From Cellulosimicrobium composti (lineage in GTDB: Bacteria > Actinomycetota > Actinomycetes > Actinomycetales > Cellulomonadaceae), in contig NZ_WMKA01000023.1 in assembly GCF_009711085.1 (NCBI RefSeq), forward strand, positions 1 to 57,427: a stretch of 57,427 nt of DNA, in the 5' to 3' direction. The notes beneath the pieces are model-generated. The model saw nothing but the letters and a program-made list of their open reading frames with translations. It did no database searches and was not told the DNA's origin. Position numbers and translations under genes: made by a program. Shown piece by piece: positions 27,240-35,200 of the stretch (its first letter is position 1; each line of letters starts with the position of its first letter).

Positions 27240-28882
27240 GCCCCCACCTGACGGCCGCGGAGGCCACCGACGTCGGCAACCCGGTCGTCAACATCGCGAT
27301 CTTCGGCGTCTTCGTCGCCGTGACGCTCGTGATCGTGCTGCGCGCGTCACGGCAGAACAAGTCGGCCGCGGACTACTACGCGGGCGGGCGCTCGTTCACC
27401 GGGCCGCAGAACGGCACGGCGATCGCGGGCGACTACCTGTCCGCCGCGAGCTTCCTCGGCATCTGCGGCGCGATCGCGATCAACGGCTACGACGGCTTCC
27501 TCTACTCGATCGGCTTCCTCGTCGCGTGGCTCGTCGCGCTCCTGCTGGTGGCCGAGCTCCTGCGCAACACGGGCAAGTTCACGATGGCCGACGTGCTGTC
27601 GTTCCGGCTCAAGCAGCGCCCCGTGCGCATGGCGGCGGCGCTCGCGACGCTCGCCGTCGTGTTCTTCTACCTGCTCGCGCAGATGGCGGGCGCCGGTGGG
27701 CTCGTGGCGCTCCTGCTCGGCATCGACTCGACCGCGGGCCAGAGCCTCGTCGTCGCCGTCGTGGGCGCGCTCATGATCCTCTACGTGCTCGTCGGCGGCA
27801 TGAAGGGCACCACGTGGGTGCAGATCATCAAGGCCGTGCTGCTCATCGCGGGCGCCGCCGTCATGACGCTGTGGGTGCTCGCGAAGTTCGGGTTCAACCT
27901 CTCCGAGCTGCTCCAGGGGGCGATCGACAAGGCCGGCGTGGGCGGCGAGGCGCTCATCGAGCCCGGCAAGCAGTACGGCGCGACGGGCACCACGAAGCTC
28001 GACTTCCTCTCGCTCGCCCTCGCGCTCGTGCTCGGCACGGCGGGCCTGCCGCACGTGCTCATGCGCTTCTACACCGTGCCGTCGGCCAAGGAGGCCCGCC
28101 GGTCGGTCGTGTGGGCGATCTGGCTCATCGGCATCTTCTACCTGTTCACGCTCGTGCTCGGTTACGGCGCCGGAGCCCTCGTCGGGCCGGAGACGATCAG
28201 CTCGGCGCCAGGGGGCGTGAACTCCGCCGCGCCGCTGCTCGCGTTCGCGCTCGGCGGCGAGATCCTCCTCGGGTTCATCTCGGCGGTCGCGTTCGCCACG
28301 ATCCTCGCGGTCGTCGCGGGCCTGACCATCACCGCCGCGGCGAGCTTCGCGCACGACATCTACGCCAACGTCATCAAGAAGGGCGAGGTCAAGCCCGACG
28401 GCGAGGTCAAGGTCGCGCGGATCACGGTCGTCGTCATCGGCGTGCTCGCGATCCTCGGCGGCATCTTCGCGCAGGGCCAGAACGTCGCGTTCCTCGTGGC
28501 GCTCGCGTTCGCCGTCGCGGCGAGCGCGAACCTGCCGACGATCCTCTACTCGCTGTTCTGGAAGCGGTTCAACACGTCCGGCGCGCTGTGGAGCATGTAC
28601 GGCGGGCTGATCTCGTGCGTCGTGCTCATCGCGTTCTCGCCCGTCGTGTCCGGCAAGGTGGACCCGGTCACGGGCGCGAGCCTGTCGATGATCAAGGACA
28701 CGAGCATCGATTTCGCGATCTTCCCGCTGAGCAACCCGGGCATCGTCTCGATCCCGCTCGCGTTCCTGCTCGGGATCGTCGGGACGCTCCTGAGCAAGGA
28801 GAAGCCGCACCCCGAGAAGTTCGCCGAGATGGAGGTCCGCTCGCTCACCGGTGCCGGCGCCGAGAAGGCGGTCGTGCACTAG
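27236..28882 (+). CDS. actP: Acetate/solute:cation symporter (ActP type)
   Basis: Sodium:solute symporter that takes up acetate and short-chain monocarboxylates. The 548-aa protein has about 13 transmembrane helices. Family marks are SADYYAGGRSFTGPQNG, AIAGDYLSAASFLGICG, the helix after NGYDGFLYSIGFLVAW and LGTAGLPHVLMRFYTVPSAK. The GTG start overlaps DUF485. The TAG stop (28880-28882) lies inside the 6-bp target duplication of the IS481-type element, so insertion occurred exactly at the end of the gene and left the coding sequence intact. The natural terminator is probably the hairpin now beyond the insertion (30011-30044). Confidence 0.95.
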   Translation: MSPHLTAAEATDVGNPVVNIAIFGVFVAVTLVIVLRASRQNKSAADYYAGGRSFTGPQNGTAIAGDYLSAASFLGICGAIAINGYDGFLYSIGFLVAWLVALLLVAELLRNTGKFTMADVLSFRLKQRPVRMAAALATLAVVFFYLLAQMAGAGGLVALLLGIDSTAGQSLVVAVVGALMILYVLVGGMKGTTWVQIIKAVLLIAGAAVMTLWVLAKFGFNLSELLQGAIDKAGVGGEALIEPGKQYGATGTTKLDFLSLALALVLGTAGLPHVLMRFYTVPSAKEARRSVVWAIWLIGIFYLFTLVLGYGAGALVGPETISSAPGGVNSAAPLLAFALGGEILLGFISAVAFATILAVVAGLTITAAASFAHDIYANVIKKGEVKPDGEVKVARITVVVIGVLAILGGIFAQGQNVAFLVALAFAVAASANLPTILYSLFWKRFNTSGALWSMYGGLISCVVLIAFSPVVSGKVDPVTGASLSMIKDTSIDFAIFPLSNPGIVSIPLAFLLGIVGTLLSKEKPHPEKFAEMEVRSLTGAGAEKAVVH

Positions 28883-28883
28883 C
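28878..28883. repeat. Target-site duplication ACTAGC, left copy
   Basis: ACTAGC flanks both ends of the insertion sequence (also 29988-29993). It fits the NCTAGN target with 6-bp duplication described for IS481. It contains the actP TAG stop. Confidence 0.88.
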
Positions 28884-28906
28884 TGTACTGACCGGAGACG
28901 TTGGTC
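28884..28906. repeat. Left terminal inverted repeat of the IS481-type element
   Basis: Matches the reverse complement of 29965-29987 at 21 of 23 positions; the first 13 bases are identical. Confidence 0.9.
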
Positions 28907-28941
28907 GAATGAGTGCGATGCGTTGATCTGATCTGGTAGCG

Positions 28942-29008
28942 CACGAGGGCCTCCCGCGGTGGAGTGGAACTGCCTAGGTATCCGCTCCGCTCACAGGAGG
29001 CCCTCGTG
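28942..29008 (+). promoter_or_regulatory. Start-site-sequestering hairpin in the IS leader
   Basis: 28942-28954 is the exact reverse complement of 28996-29008. The right arm contains GGAGG of the Shine-Dalgarno site and the entire GTG start codon of the transposase. RNA reading through from actP would fold and hide the start. A transcript begun near 28987 (TAGGTA at 28975-28980 as possible -10) would lack the left arm. Confidence 0.68.
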
Positions 29009-29992
29009 TCCCACGCTAATGCTGCTCTGACGCCGCGCGCCCGGCTCACGGTCGCCCGGCTGGTGATCGACCAGCACGTCCCGATCGCGGAGGTCGCGGC
29101 CCGTTTCCAGTGCTCGTGGCCCACGGTCAAACGGTGGGCCGACCGGTACGCGACCGGCGAGTCCATGGCGGACCGGTCCTCGCGTCCACGCCGGATGCCG
29201 GCCAAGACCGACCGGGCGACGACCAGGCGGATCGTGTCGTTGCGGCTGCGTAAGCGTCTGGGCCCGGTCCAGCTGGCGGCGCTGACCAGGGTCGCGCCCT
29301 CGACTGCGCACCGCGTCCTGGTCCGGTGCCGACTCAACCGGCTCTCGCACGTCGACCGGGCCACCGGTGAGCCGGTGCGCCGCTACGAACACGACCACCC
29401 CGGCGCGATGCTGCACGTGGACGTCAAGAAGCTCGGCAACATCCCTGACGGTGGCGGGTGGCGGTTCGTAGGCCGGCCCCAGGGCAGACGCCACCGAGCG
29501 GCAACGCCCGGCAAGCCCAAGAATGCCTACAGCCATCCAAAGATGGGGCACGCGTTCGTGCACACCGTGATCGACGACCACTCCCGGGTCGCCTATGCCG
29601 AGGTCCACGACGACGAAACCGCCGTCACTGCGACCGCCGTCCTGCGCCGGGCCGTGACCTGGTTCGCCGCCCGCGGCATCACCACCCAACGAGTCTTGTC
29701 GGACAACGGCTCGCCCTACCGCTCACACCTGTGGCGCGAGACCTGCACCGAACTCGAGATCACGCACTCCCGGACCCGCCCCTACCGACCCCAGACGAAC
29801 GGCAAGATAGAACGCTTCCACCGCACCCTCGCCGACGGCTGGGGCTACGCCCGCGCCTACACCTCAGAGACCGAACGACGCGCTGCCCTGGCAGCATGGA
29901 TCCACGAGTACAACCACCACCGCCCCCACACCGCCTGCGGGAACAAGCCACCGATCACCCGATTGACCAACCTGTCCGGTCAGTACAACTAG
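29006..29992 (+). CDS. IS481-family DDE transposase
   Basis: A 328-aa transposase. The N-terminal helix-turn-helix is VPIAEVAARFQCSWPTVKRW, followed by DRSSRPRRMPAKT. The catalytic triad is Asp139 (MLHVDVKKLG), Asp233 (VLSDNGSPY) and Glu269 (NGKIERFHRTL), a D-D-35-E spacing. The C-terminus WIHEYNHHRPHTACGNKPP is standard. The GTG at 29006 with AGGAGG is preferred over an ATG at 28964. The frame has no stop inside the element: it runs through the right inverted repeat and ends at TAG (29990-29992) in the duplicated target site, adding only a terminal Asn. The transposase appears intact. Confidence 0.95.
   Translation: MSHANAALTPRARLTVARLVIDQHVPIAEVAARFQCSWPTVKRWADRYATGESMADRSSRPRRMPAKTDRATTRRIVSLRLRKRLGPVQLAALTRVAPSTAHRVLVRCRLNRLSHVDRATGEPVRRYEHDHPGAMLHVDVKKLGNIPDGGGWRFVGRPQGRRHRAATPGKPKNAYSHPKMGHAFVHTVIDDHSRVAYAEVHDDETAVTATAVLRRAVTWFAARGITTQRVLSDNGSPYRSHLWRETCTELEITHSRTRPYRPQTNGKIERFHRTLADGWGYARAYTSETERRAALAAWIHEYNHHRPHTACGNKPPITRLTNLSGQYN
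29965..29987. repeat. Right terminal inverted repeat of the IS481-type element
   Basis: Pairs with 28884-28906 (21 of 23). It also encodes the last codons of the transposase. Confidence 0.9.
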
Positions 29993-29993
29993 C
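29988..29993. repeat. Target-site duplication ACTAGC, right copy
   Basis: Identical to 28878-28883. It supplies the TAG stop of the transposase. Confidence 0.88.
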
Positions 29994-30010
29994 GGCGGAC
30001 CCCGCGCCGT

Positions 30011-30044
30011 GCGGCGCCCCGACCCTGCCGGGCCGGGGCGCCGC
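30011..30044 (+). terminator. Terminator, probably the original actP terminator displaced by the IS
   Basis: An 11-bp stem (30011-30021 with 30034-30044). Without the element it would lie 23 bp after the actP stop. Confidence 0.65.
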
Positions 30045-30181
30045 GCGTCGTCCGGCCCGGACGTCGCGCCGCCCGCCGCGCCCGGCACGACGTACCGTCC
30101 TGCGCACGTCCACCCCCTCCGTGCCCGACGTCGTCGCCGCGCCGAGGGGCGCCGATCGCCGCCGCGCGTGAGGATGGGCCC

Positions 30182-31741
30182 ATGACGAGCGACACGGAGC
30201 AGGAGACGGCTGCCGACGAGACGTTCGACGTGATCGTGATCGGCGGTGGCCCCGTCGGCGAGAACGTGGCCGACCGCGCGGGCCGCACCGGGCTGAGCGT
30301 CGCGCTGGTCGAGGCCGAGCTCGTGGGCGGCGAGTGCTCGTACTGGGCGTGCATCCCGTCGAAGACCCTGCTGCGCCCGGGTGCGGTGCGCGCCGAGGCG
30401 CGCGGCGTGCCGGGCGCGGACGTCGCCGACGGGCTCGACGTCCCCGCGATCCTCGCGCGCCGCGACACGATGGTCGCCGACTGGGACGACGCCGGGCAGG
30501 TCTCGTGGGTCGAGGGCGCGGGCATCACGCTCGTGCGAGGGCTCGGGCGGATCGTCGGGCCGCGCCTCGTCGAGGTCGTCCCCGAGGACGCCGACGCCGA
30601 CCCGGACGGGCTCCCGCGGGCCCGCCGGCTCGCGGCGCGTCACGCGGTGGTCGTCGCCACGGGCAGCGTCCCGGTGCTGCCCGACGTCCCCGGGCTCGCC
30701 GACGTCAACCCGTGGACGAGCCGCGAGGCGACCTCCGTCGAGGAGGTGCCGGAGTCGATCGCGATCGTCGGCGGCGGGGTCGTCGCCGCGGAGATGGCGT
30801 TCGCGTTCACGGACCTCGGGTCGCGCGTCACCGTGCTCTCGCGCGGCGGGCTGCTCGGGCGCACCGAGCCGTGGGCGGGCGAGGCCGTCGCGGCGTCGCT
30901 GCGCGACCTGGGCGTCGACGTGCGCCTCGGCGTCACCACCGAGTCCGTCGAGCCCCTGCCCGACGGCGGCGCGCGCCTCACGCTCGGCGCGGCACGCTCG
31001 CGCGGGGACGACGACGCGCCGGACCTCTCGCCCGTCTCGGCCGCGCGCGTGCTCGTCGCGACGGGGCGCGTCCCGCGCACGCACGACCTCGGCGTCGACG
31101 CCGTCGGGCTCGCCCCCGGGCGCGCGCTCACGGTCGACGACACGATGCTCGTCCAGGGGCTCGCCGAGGACGCCGGGACCGGCTGGCTCTACGCGGCGGG
31201 CGACGTCACCGGGCGCGTCGCGACGACCCACCAGGGCAAGTACCAGGGCCGCGTCGTCGGCGACGTCGTCGCGGCGCGCTTCGGCGACGGCGGCACCGAG
31301 GGAGCCCCGACCGCGGGGGAGGAGCCGCCCGCCGTCGGCGCCGCGCCCGAGCCGTGGTCGCGCTTCGCCGCGACGGCCGACGCCGTGGCCTCGCCCCAGG
31401 TCGTCTTCACGCGGCCCGAGGTCGCCGCCGTCGGGCACACCGAGGCGTCGGCGCGCGACGCCGGGATCGACGTGCGCGTCGTGCGCTACGACCTCGCGAA
31501 CGTCGCGGGCGCGTCGGTGCGCGCCGCGGACTACGCGGGGAGCGCCCAGCTCGTCGTGGACGCCGCGCGCGAGGTCGTCGTCGGGGCGACGTTCGTGGGC
31601 CCGGACGCCGCGGAGATGCTGCACGCCGCGACGGTCGCCGTCGTCGGCGAGGTCCCGCTGCGGCGCCTGTGGCACGCGGTGCCGTCGTACCCGACCGTGA
31701 GCGAGGTCTGGCTGCGCTTCCTCGAGGAGTACGGGCTGTAG
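30182..31741 (+). CDS. FAD-dependent pyridine nucleotide-disulfide oxidoreductase
   Basis: A 519-aa flavoprotein of the dihydrolipoamide dehydrogenase/mercuric reductase class. The FAD Rossmann motif is VIVIGGGPVGENVADRAG at the N-terminus. The redox-active pair is Cys52 and Cys57 in GGECSYWACIPSK. The NAD(P)H-binding glycine motif is IAIVGGGVVAAEMAFAF, and LYAAGDVTG is the second FAD motif. The C-terminal dimer domain ends HAVPSYPTVSEVWLRF, where the usual His-Pro-Thr-x-x-E motif is kept as HAVPSYPTVSE. SYW between the cysteines is typical of a subgroup annotated as NAD(P)/FAD-dependent oxidoreductase whose substrate is unknown. Confidence 0.9.
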   Translation: MTSDTEQETAADETFDVIVIGGGPVGENVADRAGRTGLSVALVEAELVGGECSYWACIPSKTLLRPGAVRAEARGVPGADVADGLDVPAILARRDTMVADWDDAGQVSWVEGAGITLVRGLGRIVGPRLVEVVPEDADADPDGLPRARRLAARHAVVVATGSVPVLPDVPGLADVNPWTSREATSVEEVPESIAIVGGGVVAAEMAFAFTDLGSRVTVLSRGGLLGRTEPWAGEAVAASLRDLGVDVRLGVTTESVEPLPDGGARLTLGAARSRGDDDAPDLSPVSAARVLVATGRVPRTHDLGVDAVGLAPGRALTVDDTMLVQGLAEDAGTGWLYAAGDVTGRVATTHQGKYQGRVVGDVVAARFGDGGTEGAPTAGEEPPAVGAAPEPWSRFAATADAVASPQVVFTRPEVAAVGHTEASARDAGIDVRVVRYDLANVAGASVRAADYAGSAQLVVDAAREVVVGATFVGPDAAEMLHAATVAVVGEVPLRRLWHAVPSYPTVSEVWLRFLEEYGL

Positions 31742-31791
31742 CCGCCGGAGGACGTCCGTGGGCCCGCCGCCCGCGCGCGCCCGCCGTCGCC

Positions 31792-31797
31792 TAGGCT
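31792..31797 (+). promoter_or_regulatory. -10 box TAGGCT of a leaderless ATP-grasp promoter
   Basis: TAGGCT ends 7 nt before the GTG at 31805. Confidence 0.58.
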
Positions 31798-31804
31798 CGG
31801 GTGC

Positions 31805-32728
31805 GTGACGACCGAGACCTCCGCCCCGCGCGTCGCCCTCGCGACGTGCTCCGTCCTCCCGCACCTCGACCCCGACGACGCCCCGCTCGTGCGCGCGCTC
31901 GACGCGCGCGGGGTCGCCGCCGAGCCCGCGGTGTGGGACGACCCCGACGTCGACTGGTCGGCGTTCGACGCCGTCGTCGTGCGCTCGACGTGGGACTACT
32001 CCGCCCGGCGCGACGAGTTCGTCGCGTGGGCGGCGCGCGTCCCGCGCATCCTCAACACCGAGGCCGTGCTGCGCTGGAACACCGACAAGGGGTACCTGCG
32101 CGAGCTCGAGGCCGCGGGTGTGCCCGTCATCCCGACGCTCTGGCTCGACCCGGCGCGCAACCTGTCCTCGCGCGCGATCCACACGCGTCTGCCCGCGCAG
32201 GGCGACTTCGTCATCAAGCCCGTCGTGAGCGCCGGCGCGAAGGACACCGGCCGCTACCAGGCGGGCGAGGCGCACTCGCGCGGGCTCGCGATCCAGCACG
32301 CGAAGAACCTGCTGGTCTCGGGCCGCGAGGTCATGGTGCAGCCGTACGTGACGAGCGTCGACACCGCGGGCGAGACCGGGCTCGTGTTCGTCGACGGCGA
32401 GTTCTCCCACGCCGTGCGCAAGAACGCGCTCCTCACGGGCCCGCACCGCCCCACGCGCGGGCTCTACCAGGAGGAGGAGATGAGCCCGTTCACGGCGAGC
32501 GAGGAGCAGCTCGACGTCGCGCGCCGGGCGCTCGCGGTCGCGGCGGGAGCCGTCGGCGGCGGGGACGTGGCGGGCTTCCTCTACGCGCGCGTCGACGTCG
32601 TCACCGGCAACGACGGGGGCGTCGTCGTCATCGAGCTCGAGCTCACCGAGCCGTCGCTCTTCCTCTCCCTCGCCCCGGGCTCGCTCGACCGGTTCGCCGA
32701 CGCGATCGCCGCGCGCGCCGCGCGCTGA
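31805..32728 (+). CDS. ATP-grasp domain protein (RimK/glutathione synthetase-like)
   Basis: A 307-aa ATP-grasp ligase. The N-terminal half (residues 1-100) is a pre-ATP-grasp fold with VVVRSTWDYSARRDEFVAW and LRWNTDKGYLREL. The ATP-binding part has DFVIKPVVSAGAKDTGRY, EVMVQPYVTSVDTAGETGLVF and, at the end, the metal-binding acidic strand VVVIELELTEPSLFLS. These features match the family of ATP-grasp enzymes close to glutathione synthetase and RimK that make peptide-like bonds. The acceptor is unknown and no partner gene is beside it. It is probably leaderless (TAGGCT 7 nt upstream). Confidence 0.87.
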   Translation: MTTETSAPRVALATCSVLPHLDPDDAPLVRALDARGVAAEPAVWDDPDVDWSAFDAVVVRSTWDYSARRDEFVAWAARVPRILNTEAVLRWNTDKGYLRELEAAGVPVIPTLWLDPARNLSSRAIHTRLPAQGDFVIKPVVSAGAKDTGRYQAGEAHSRGLAIQHAKNLLVSGREVMVQPYVTSVDTAGETGLVFVDGEFSHAVRKNALLTGPHRPTRGLYQEEEMSPFTASEEQLDVARRALAVAAGAVGGGDVAGFLYARVDVVTGNDGGVVVIELELTEPSLFLSLAPGSLDRFADAIAARAAR

Positions 32729-32748
32729 ACCGCTCCCGACCTCGCGTC

Positions 32749-32789
32749 GGACCTGCCGAGCACCCGCGCCGCGGCTGCTCGGCAGGTCC
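32749..32789 (+). terminator. Terminator after the ATP-grasp gene
   Basis: A perfect 14-bp stem, 32749-32762 with 32776-32789, 21 bp after the stop. Confidence 0.75.
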
Positions 32790-32798
32790 AGCCGCACG

Positions 32799-32834
32799 AC
32801 GGCGGCCCGCCCCGGGACCGGGGCGGGCCGCCGT
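32799..32834 (-). terminator. Terminator of the ABC importer operon
   Basis: A perfect 17-bp inverted repeat (32799-32815 with 32818-32834) just beyond the substrate-binding protein stop. Together with the preceding hairpin it separates the two convergent transcripts. Confidence 0.72.
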
Positions 32835-32852
32835 GGCGCGTGCGGGGACGGC

Positions 32853-33746
32853 TCAGGCGAGGCCGTTCTCCGCGAGCCAGTCGGCCGCGATGTCCGCGGA
32901 CGAGCGCTGCTCCTCGGTGGACTGCACGTTGAGGGCGACGAGGCCCTCGGGCGTGAGCGCCGCGCTCACGGGGTTGATGACGTCCGCGATCTCGTCGGCG
33001 AGGTCCGCGTTGACGAGCGGCACGACGTTCGACGCGAGGAACAGACCTTCCGGGTCCTCGAGCGTGACGAGGTTCTCGGTCTGGATGCGCGGGTCGGCGC
33101 TGAACACGTTCGCCACGTTCACCGTGCCGGCGACGAGGTCCTGCACGGTCGTGTCGCCCGTCGCGACGAACGACACGTCGACGCCGTACACGTCCTTGAG
33201 CCCCTGCGGGCCGTACGGGCGCTGCTCGAGCTCGGCAGGGCCGCCGAGCGTGAGCGGCACGTCGAGGTCCGCGAGGTCCGCGATGCTCGTCAGGTCGTTC
33301 TCCGTGGCGAACGACTCGGTGACGTTGTAGGAGTCCTGGTCGGTCGCGCTCGACTGGTCGAGCACGGTCAGCCCGTCGGGCAGCGCCTCCTGCAGCGCGG
33401 CGTACACGTCCTCGGGCGAGGTCGCCGTGGCGTCGGGGTCGAAGAACTGCAGGAGGTTGCCCGTGTACTCGGGGAAGAGCTGGACCTCGCCGTCCTCGAG
33501 CGCGGGCATGTACGCGTCGCGCTGGCCGATCGAGAAGTTGCGCTCGACGGTGAAGCCCTCGGCCTCGAGCGCCTGGGCGTAGATCTCGGCGATGATCTCG
33601 TTCGAGTAGTACGCCTGGGAGCCCACGACGATCGCGTCGGACGAGGCGCTGCCGCCGTCGAGCGGGTCGGAGCCGCTGCAGGCGCCGAGGGCGAGGACGG
33701 CGGTCGCGGCGGTCGCGACGAGGGCGGTGCGTCGGGTGGTGCGCAT
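32853..33746 (-). CDS. Glycine betaine/choline-type ABC substrate-binding lipoprotein (OpuAC/OsmF-like)
   Basis: A 297-aa lipoprotein. The signal peptide ends in the lipobox LGACSG, so it is anchored outside the membrane. The mature part fits the OpuAC family: AIVVGSQAYYSNEIIAEIYAQALE, QLFPEYTGNLLQFF, LTLGGPAELEQRPYGPQGLKDVYG and LVNADLADEIADVIN. It is the last gene of a four-gene operon with two permeases and an ATPase. The substrate could be glycine betaine, proline betaine, choline or carnitine. A ribosome site, AAAGGC, precedes the ATG. The 84-bp gap before it is the only sizeable one in the operon. Confidence 0.9.
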   Translation of the reverse strand: MRTTRRTALVATAATAVLALGACSGSDPLDGGSASSDAIVVGSQAYYSNEIIAEIYAQALEAEGFTVERNFSIGQRDAYMPALEDGEVQLFPEYTGNLLQFFDPDATATSPEDVYAALQEALPDGLTVLDQSSATDQDSYNVTESFATENDLTSIADLADLDVPLTLGGPAELEQRPYGPQGLKDVYGVDVSFVATGDTTVQDLVAGTVNVANVFSADPRIQTENLVTLEDPEGLFLASNVVPLVNADLADEIADVINPVSAALTPEGLVALNVQSTEEQRSSADIAADWLAENGLA

Positions 33747-33830
33747 GTGTCTGCCTTTCTGAGGGCCGTCCCGGGACCGGGAGGGGAGTGGGTCGGGGCC
33801 GCGGCGCGGTCGGCGGGGGAGCGCCGCGGG

Positions 33831-34562
33831 TCAGGCGGTCGTGGGGTCCGGGAGGCGCCGCCTGCGCCGTGCCGGGGCGTCGTCCGGGGCGCGGCCGGCC
33901 GCCACGCCGCGCGGCACGACGACCCGTTGCAGGATCGCGAACAGCGCGTCGAGGACGACGGCGAGCACCACGATGAGGAGGGCCGCCCCGAGGATCTGGG
34001 AGAAGTCGCGGATCTGGATGCCCTGGACGATGTAGAAGCCGAGGCCCCAGTTGCCGACGTAGCCGGCGAGCGTGACGGTCGCGACCACCTGGAGCGTCGC
34101 GGACCGGAGCCCGCCGATGAGCAGCGGGAGCCCGAGCGGGACCTCCGCCTTGAACAGGACCTGGCGACCGGTCATGCCGACGGACCGCGCGCCGTCGACC
34201 ACGCGCCGCTCGACGGCCTCGACGCCCGCGTAGGCGCCCGCGAGGATCGGCGGGATCGCGAGCAGCACGAACGCCGTGACGGACGCGGCGACCTTGTGCG
34301 TCACGCCGAGCACGAGCACCAGGAGCAGCACGAGGCCGAACGAGGGGACCGCCCGCGCGGCGCCCGAGAGCGCGACGGCGATCTCGCGCCCCCGCCCGGT
34401 GTGGCCGATCGCCCAGCCCGCGGGGATCGCGACCGCCGCGGCGATCAGCACCGCGACGAACGTGAACGCGAGGTGCGTCCAGATCGCCTCCGGCAGCGGG
34501 AGCGCGCCGGTGAGCCGGTCGGGGGAGAAGATCCAGGCGACCGCGTCGGCGAAGACGTTCAT
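33831..34562 (-). CDS. ABC importer permease 2 (betaine-type)
   Basis: A 243-aa inner-membrane permease with six predicted helices. The binding-protein-dependent transport signature is EAVERRVVDGARSVGMTGRQ, with the EAA-loop glycine spacing GARSVGMTGRQVLFKAEVPLGLP (pieces ARSVGMTG and EVPLGLP). VSSY-like TM motifs include FGLVLLLVLVLGVTHKVAAS. The C-terminus is basic and disordered. The ATG overlaps the stop of permease 1 (ATGA). Its homology with permease 1 indicates a heterodimeric membrane channel, as in the OpuB/OpuC and EhuCD-like systems. Confidence 0.9.
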   Translation of the reverse strand: MNVFADAVAWIFSPDRLTGALPLPEAIWTHLAFTFVAVLIAAAVAIPAGWAIGHTGRGREIAVALSGAARAVPSFGLVLLLVLVLGVTHKVAASVTAFVLLAIPPILAGAYAGVEAVERRVVDGARSVGMTGRQVLFKAEVPLGLPLLIGGLRSATLQVVATVTLAGYVGNWGLGFYIVQGIQIRDFSQILGAALLIVVLAVVLDALFAILQRVVVPRGVAAGRAPDDAPARRRRRLPDPTTA

Positions 34563-35200
34563 GCGCGCACCTTCCGGGACCAGGGCATGAGCGCTCGCCC
34601 GGTGAGCACGAGCAGCAGGTCGACCACGAGCGCCACGAGCACGACCGCCACGACGCCCGCGAGGATCTCGGCGACGATCTGGCGCTGGTAGCCGTTGGTG
34701 AACAGGTAGCCGAGGTTGTCGATGCCGATGAGGATGCCGACGGTCGCGAGCGAGATCGTGGAGACGGCCGTGACGCGCAGCCCCGCGAGCACGACCGGCC
34801 CGGCGAGCGGCAGGTCGACCTGCCAGAAGCGCCGCCACGGGCCGTAGCCGACGGCGAGCGCCGCCTGCCGGACCGTCGGGTCGACGGACGCGAGCGCGTC
34901 CGCGACGAACCGCGTCATGATCGCGACCGCGTAGATCGTCAGCGCGACGACGAGGTTGACCTCGGACAGGAAGCTGATCCCGAGCAGCGGGGGCAGGAGC
35001 GCGAACAGCGCGAGCGACGGGATCGTGTAGAGCAGCCCGACGACCGTGAGCACGAGCCCGCGCGTGAGGCGGAACCGGAACGCGAGCCAGCCCGCGGGGA
35101 TCGACACGAGGAACCCCAGCACGATGGGCAGCACGCACTGGCGCAGGTGCTCGACCGTGAGGCGGCCGATCAGGTCGAGGTTGTCGAGCACCCAGGTCAT
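34559..35200 (-). CDS. ABC importer permease 1 (betaine-type)
   Basis: A 213-aa inner-membrane permease. It contains the start of the OpuC-type family, HLRQCVLPIVLGFLVSIPAGWLAF in pieces HLRQCVLPI and SIPAGWLA, then LLYTIPSLALFALLPP and the EAA loop SVDPTVRQAALAVGYGPWRR with VDLPLAGPVVLAGLR. Five to six transmembrane helices are predicted. It is coupled by ATGA overlaps on both sides (ATPase stop and permease 2 start), so it is expressed in fixed ratio with its partners. Confidence 0.91.
   Translation of the reverse strand: MTWVLDNLDLIGRLTVEHLRQCVLPIVLGFLVSIPAGWLAFRFRLTRGLVLTVVGLLYTIPSLALFALLPPLLGISFLSEVNLVVALTIYAVAIMTRFVADALASVDPTVRQAALAVGYGPWRRFWQVDLPLAGPVVLAGLRVTAVSTISLATVGILIGIDNLGYLFTNGYQRQIVAEILAGVVAVVLVALVVDLLLVLTGRALMPWSRKVRA

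Larger units (their letters stand above)
28884..29987 (+). mobile_element. IS481-family insertion sequence, complete (1104 bp)
   Basis: The element is bounded by imperfect terminal inverted repeats of 23 bp with 21 matches: 28884-28906, beginning TGTACTGACCGGA, and 29965-29987, ending TCCGGTCAGTACA. It is flanked by 6-bp duplications ACTAGC. It carries one intact DDE transposase on the plus strand, a 13-bp inverted repeat over its start site, and no passenger gene. The crisp ends and intact frame suggest a recent insertion. Confidence 0.93.
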
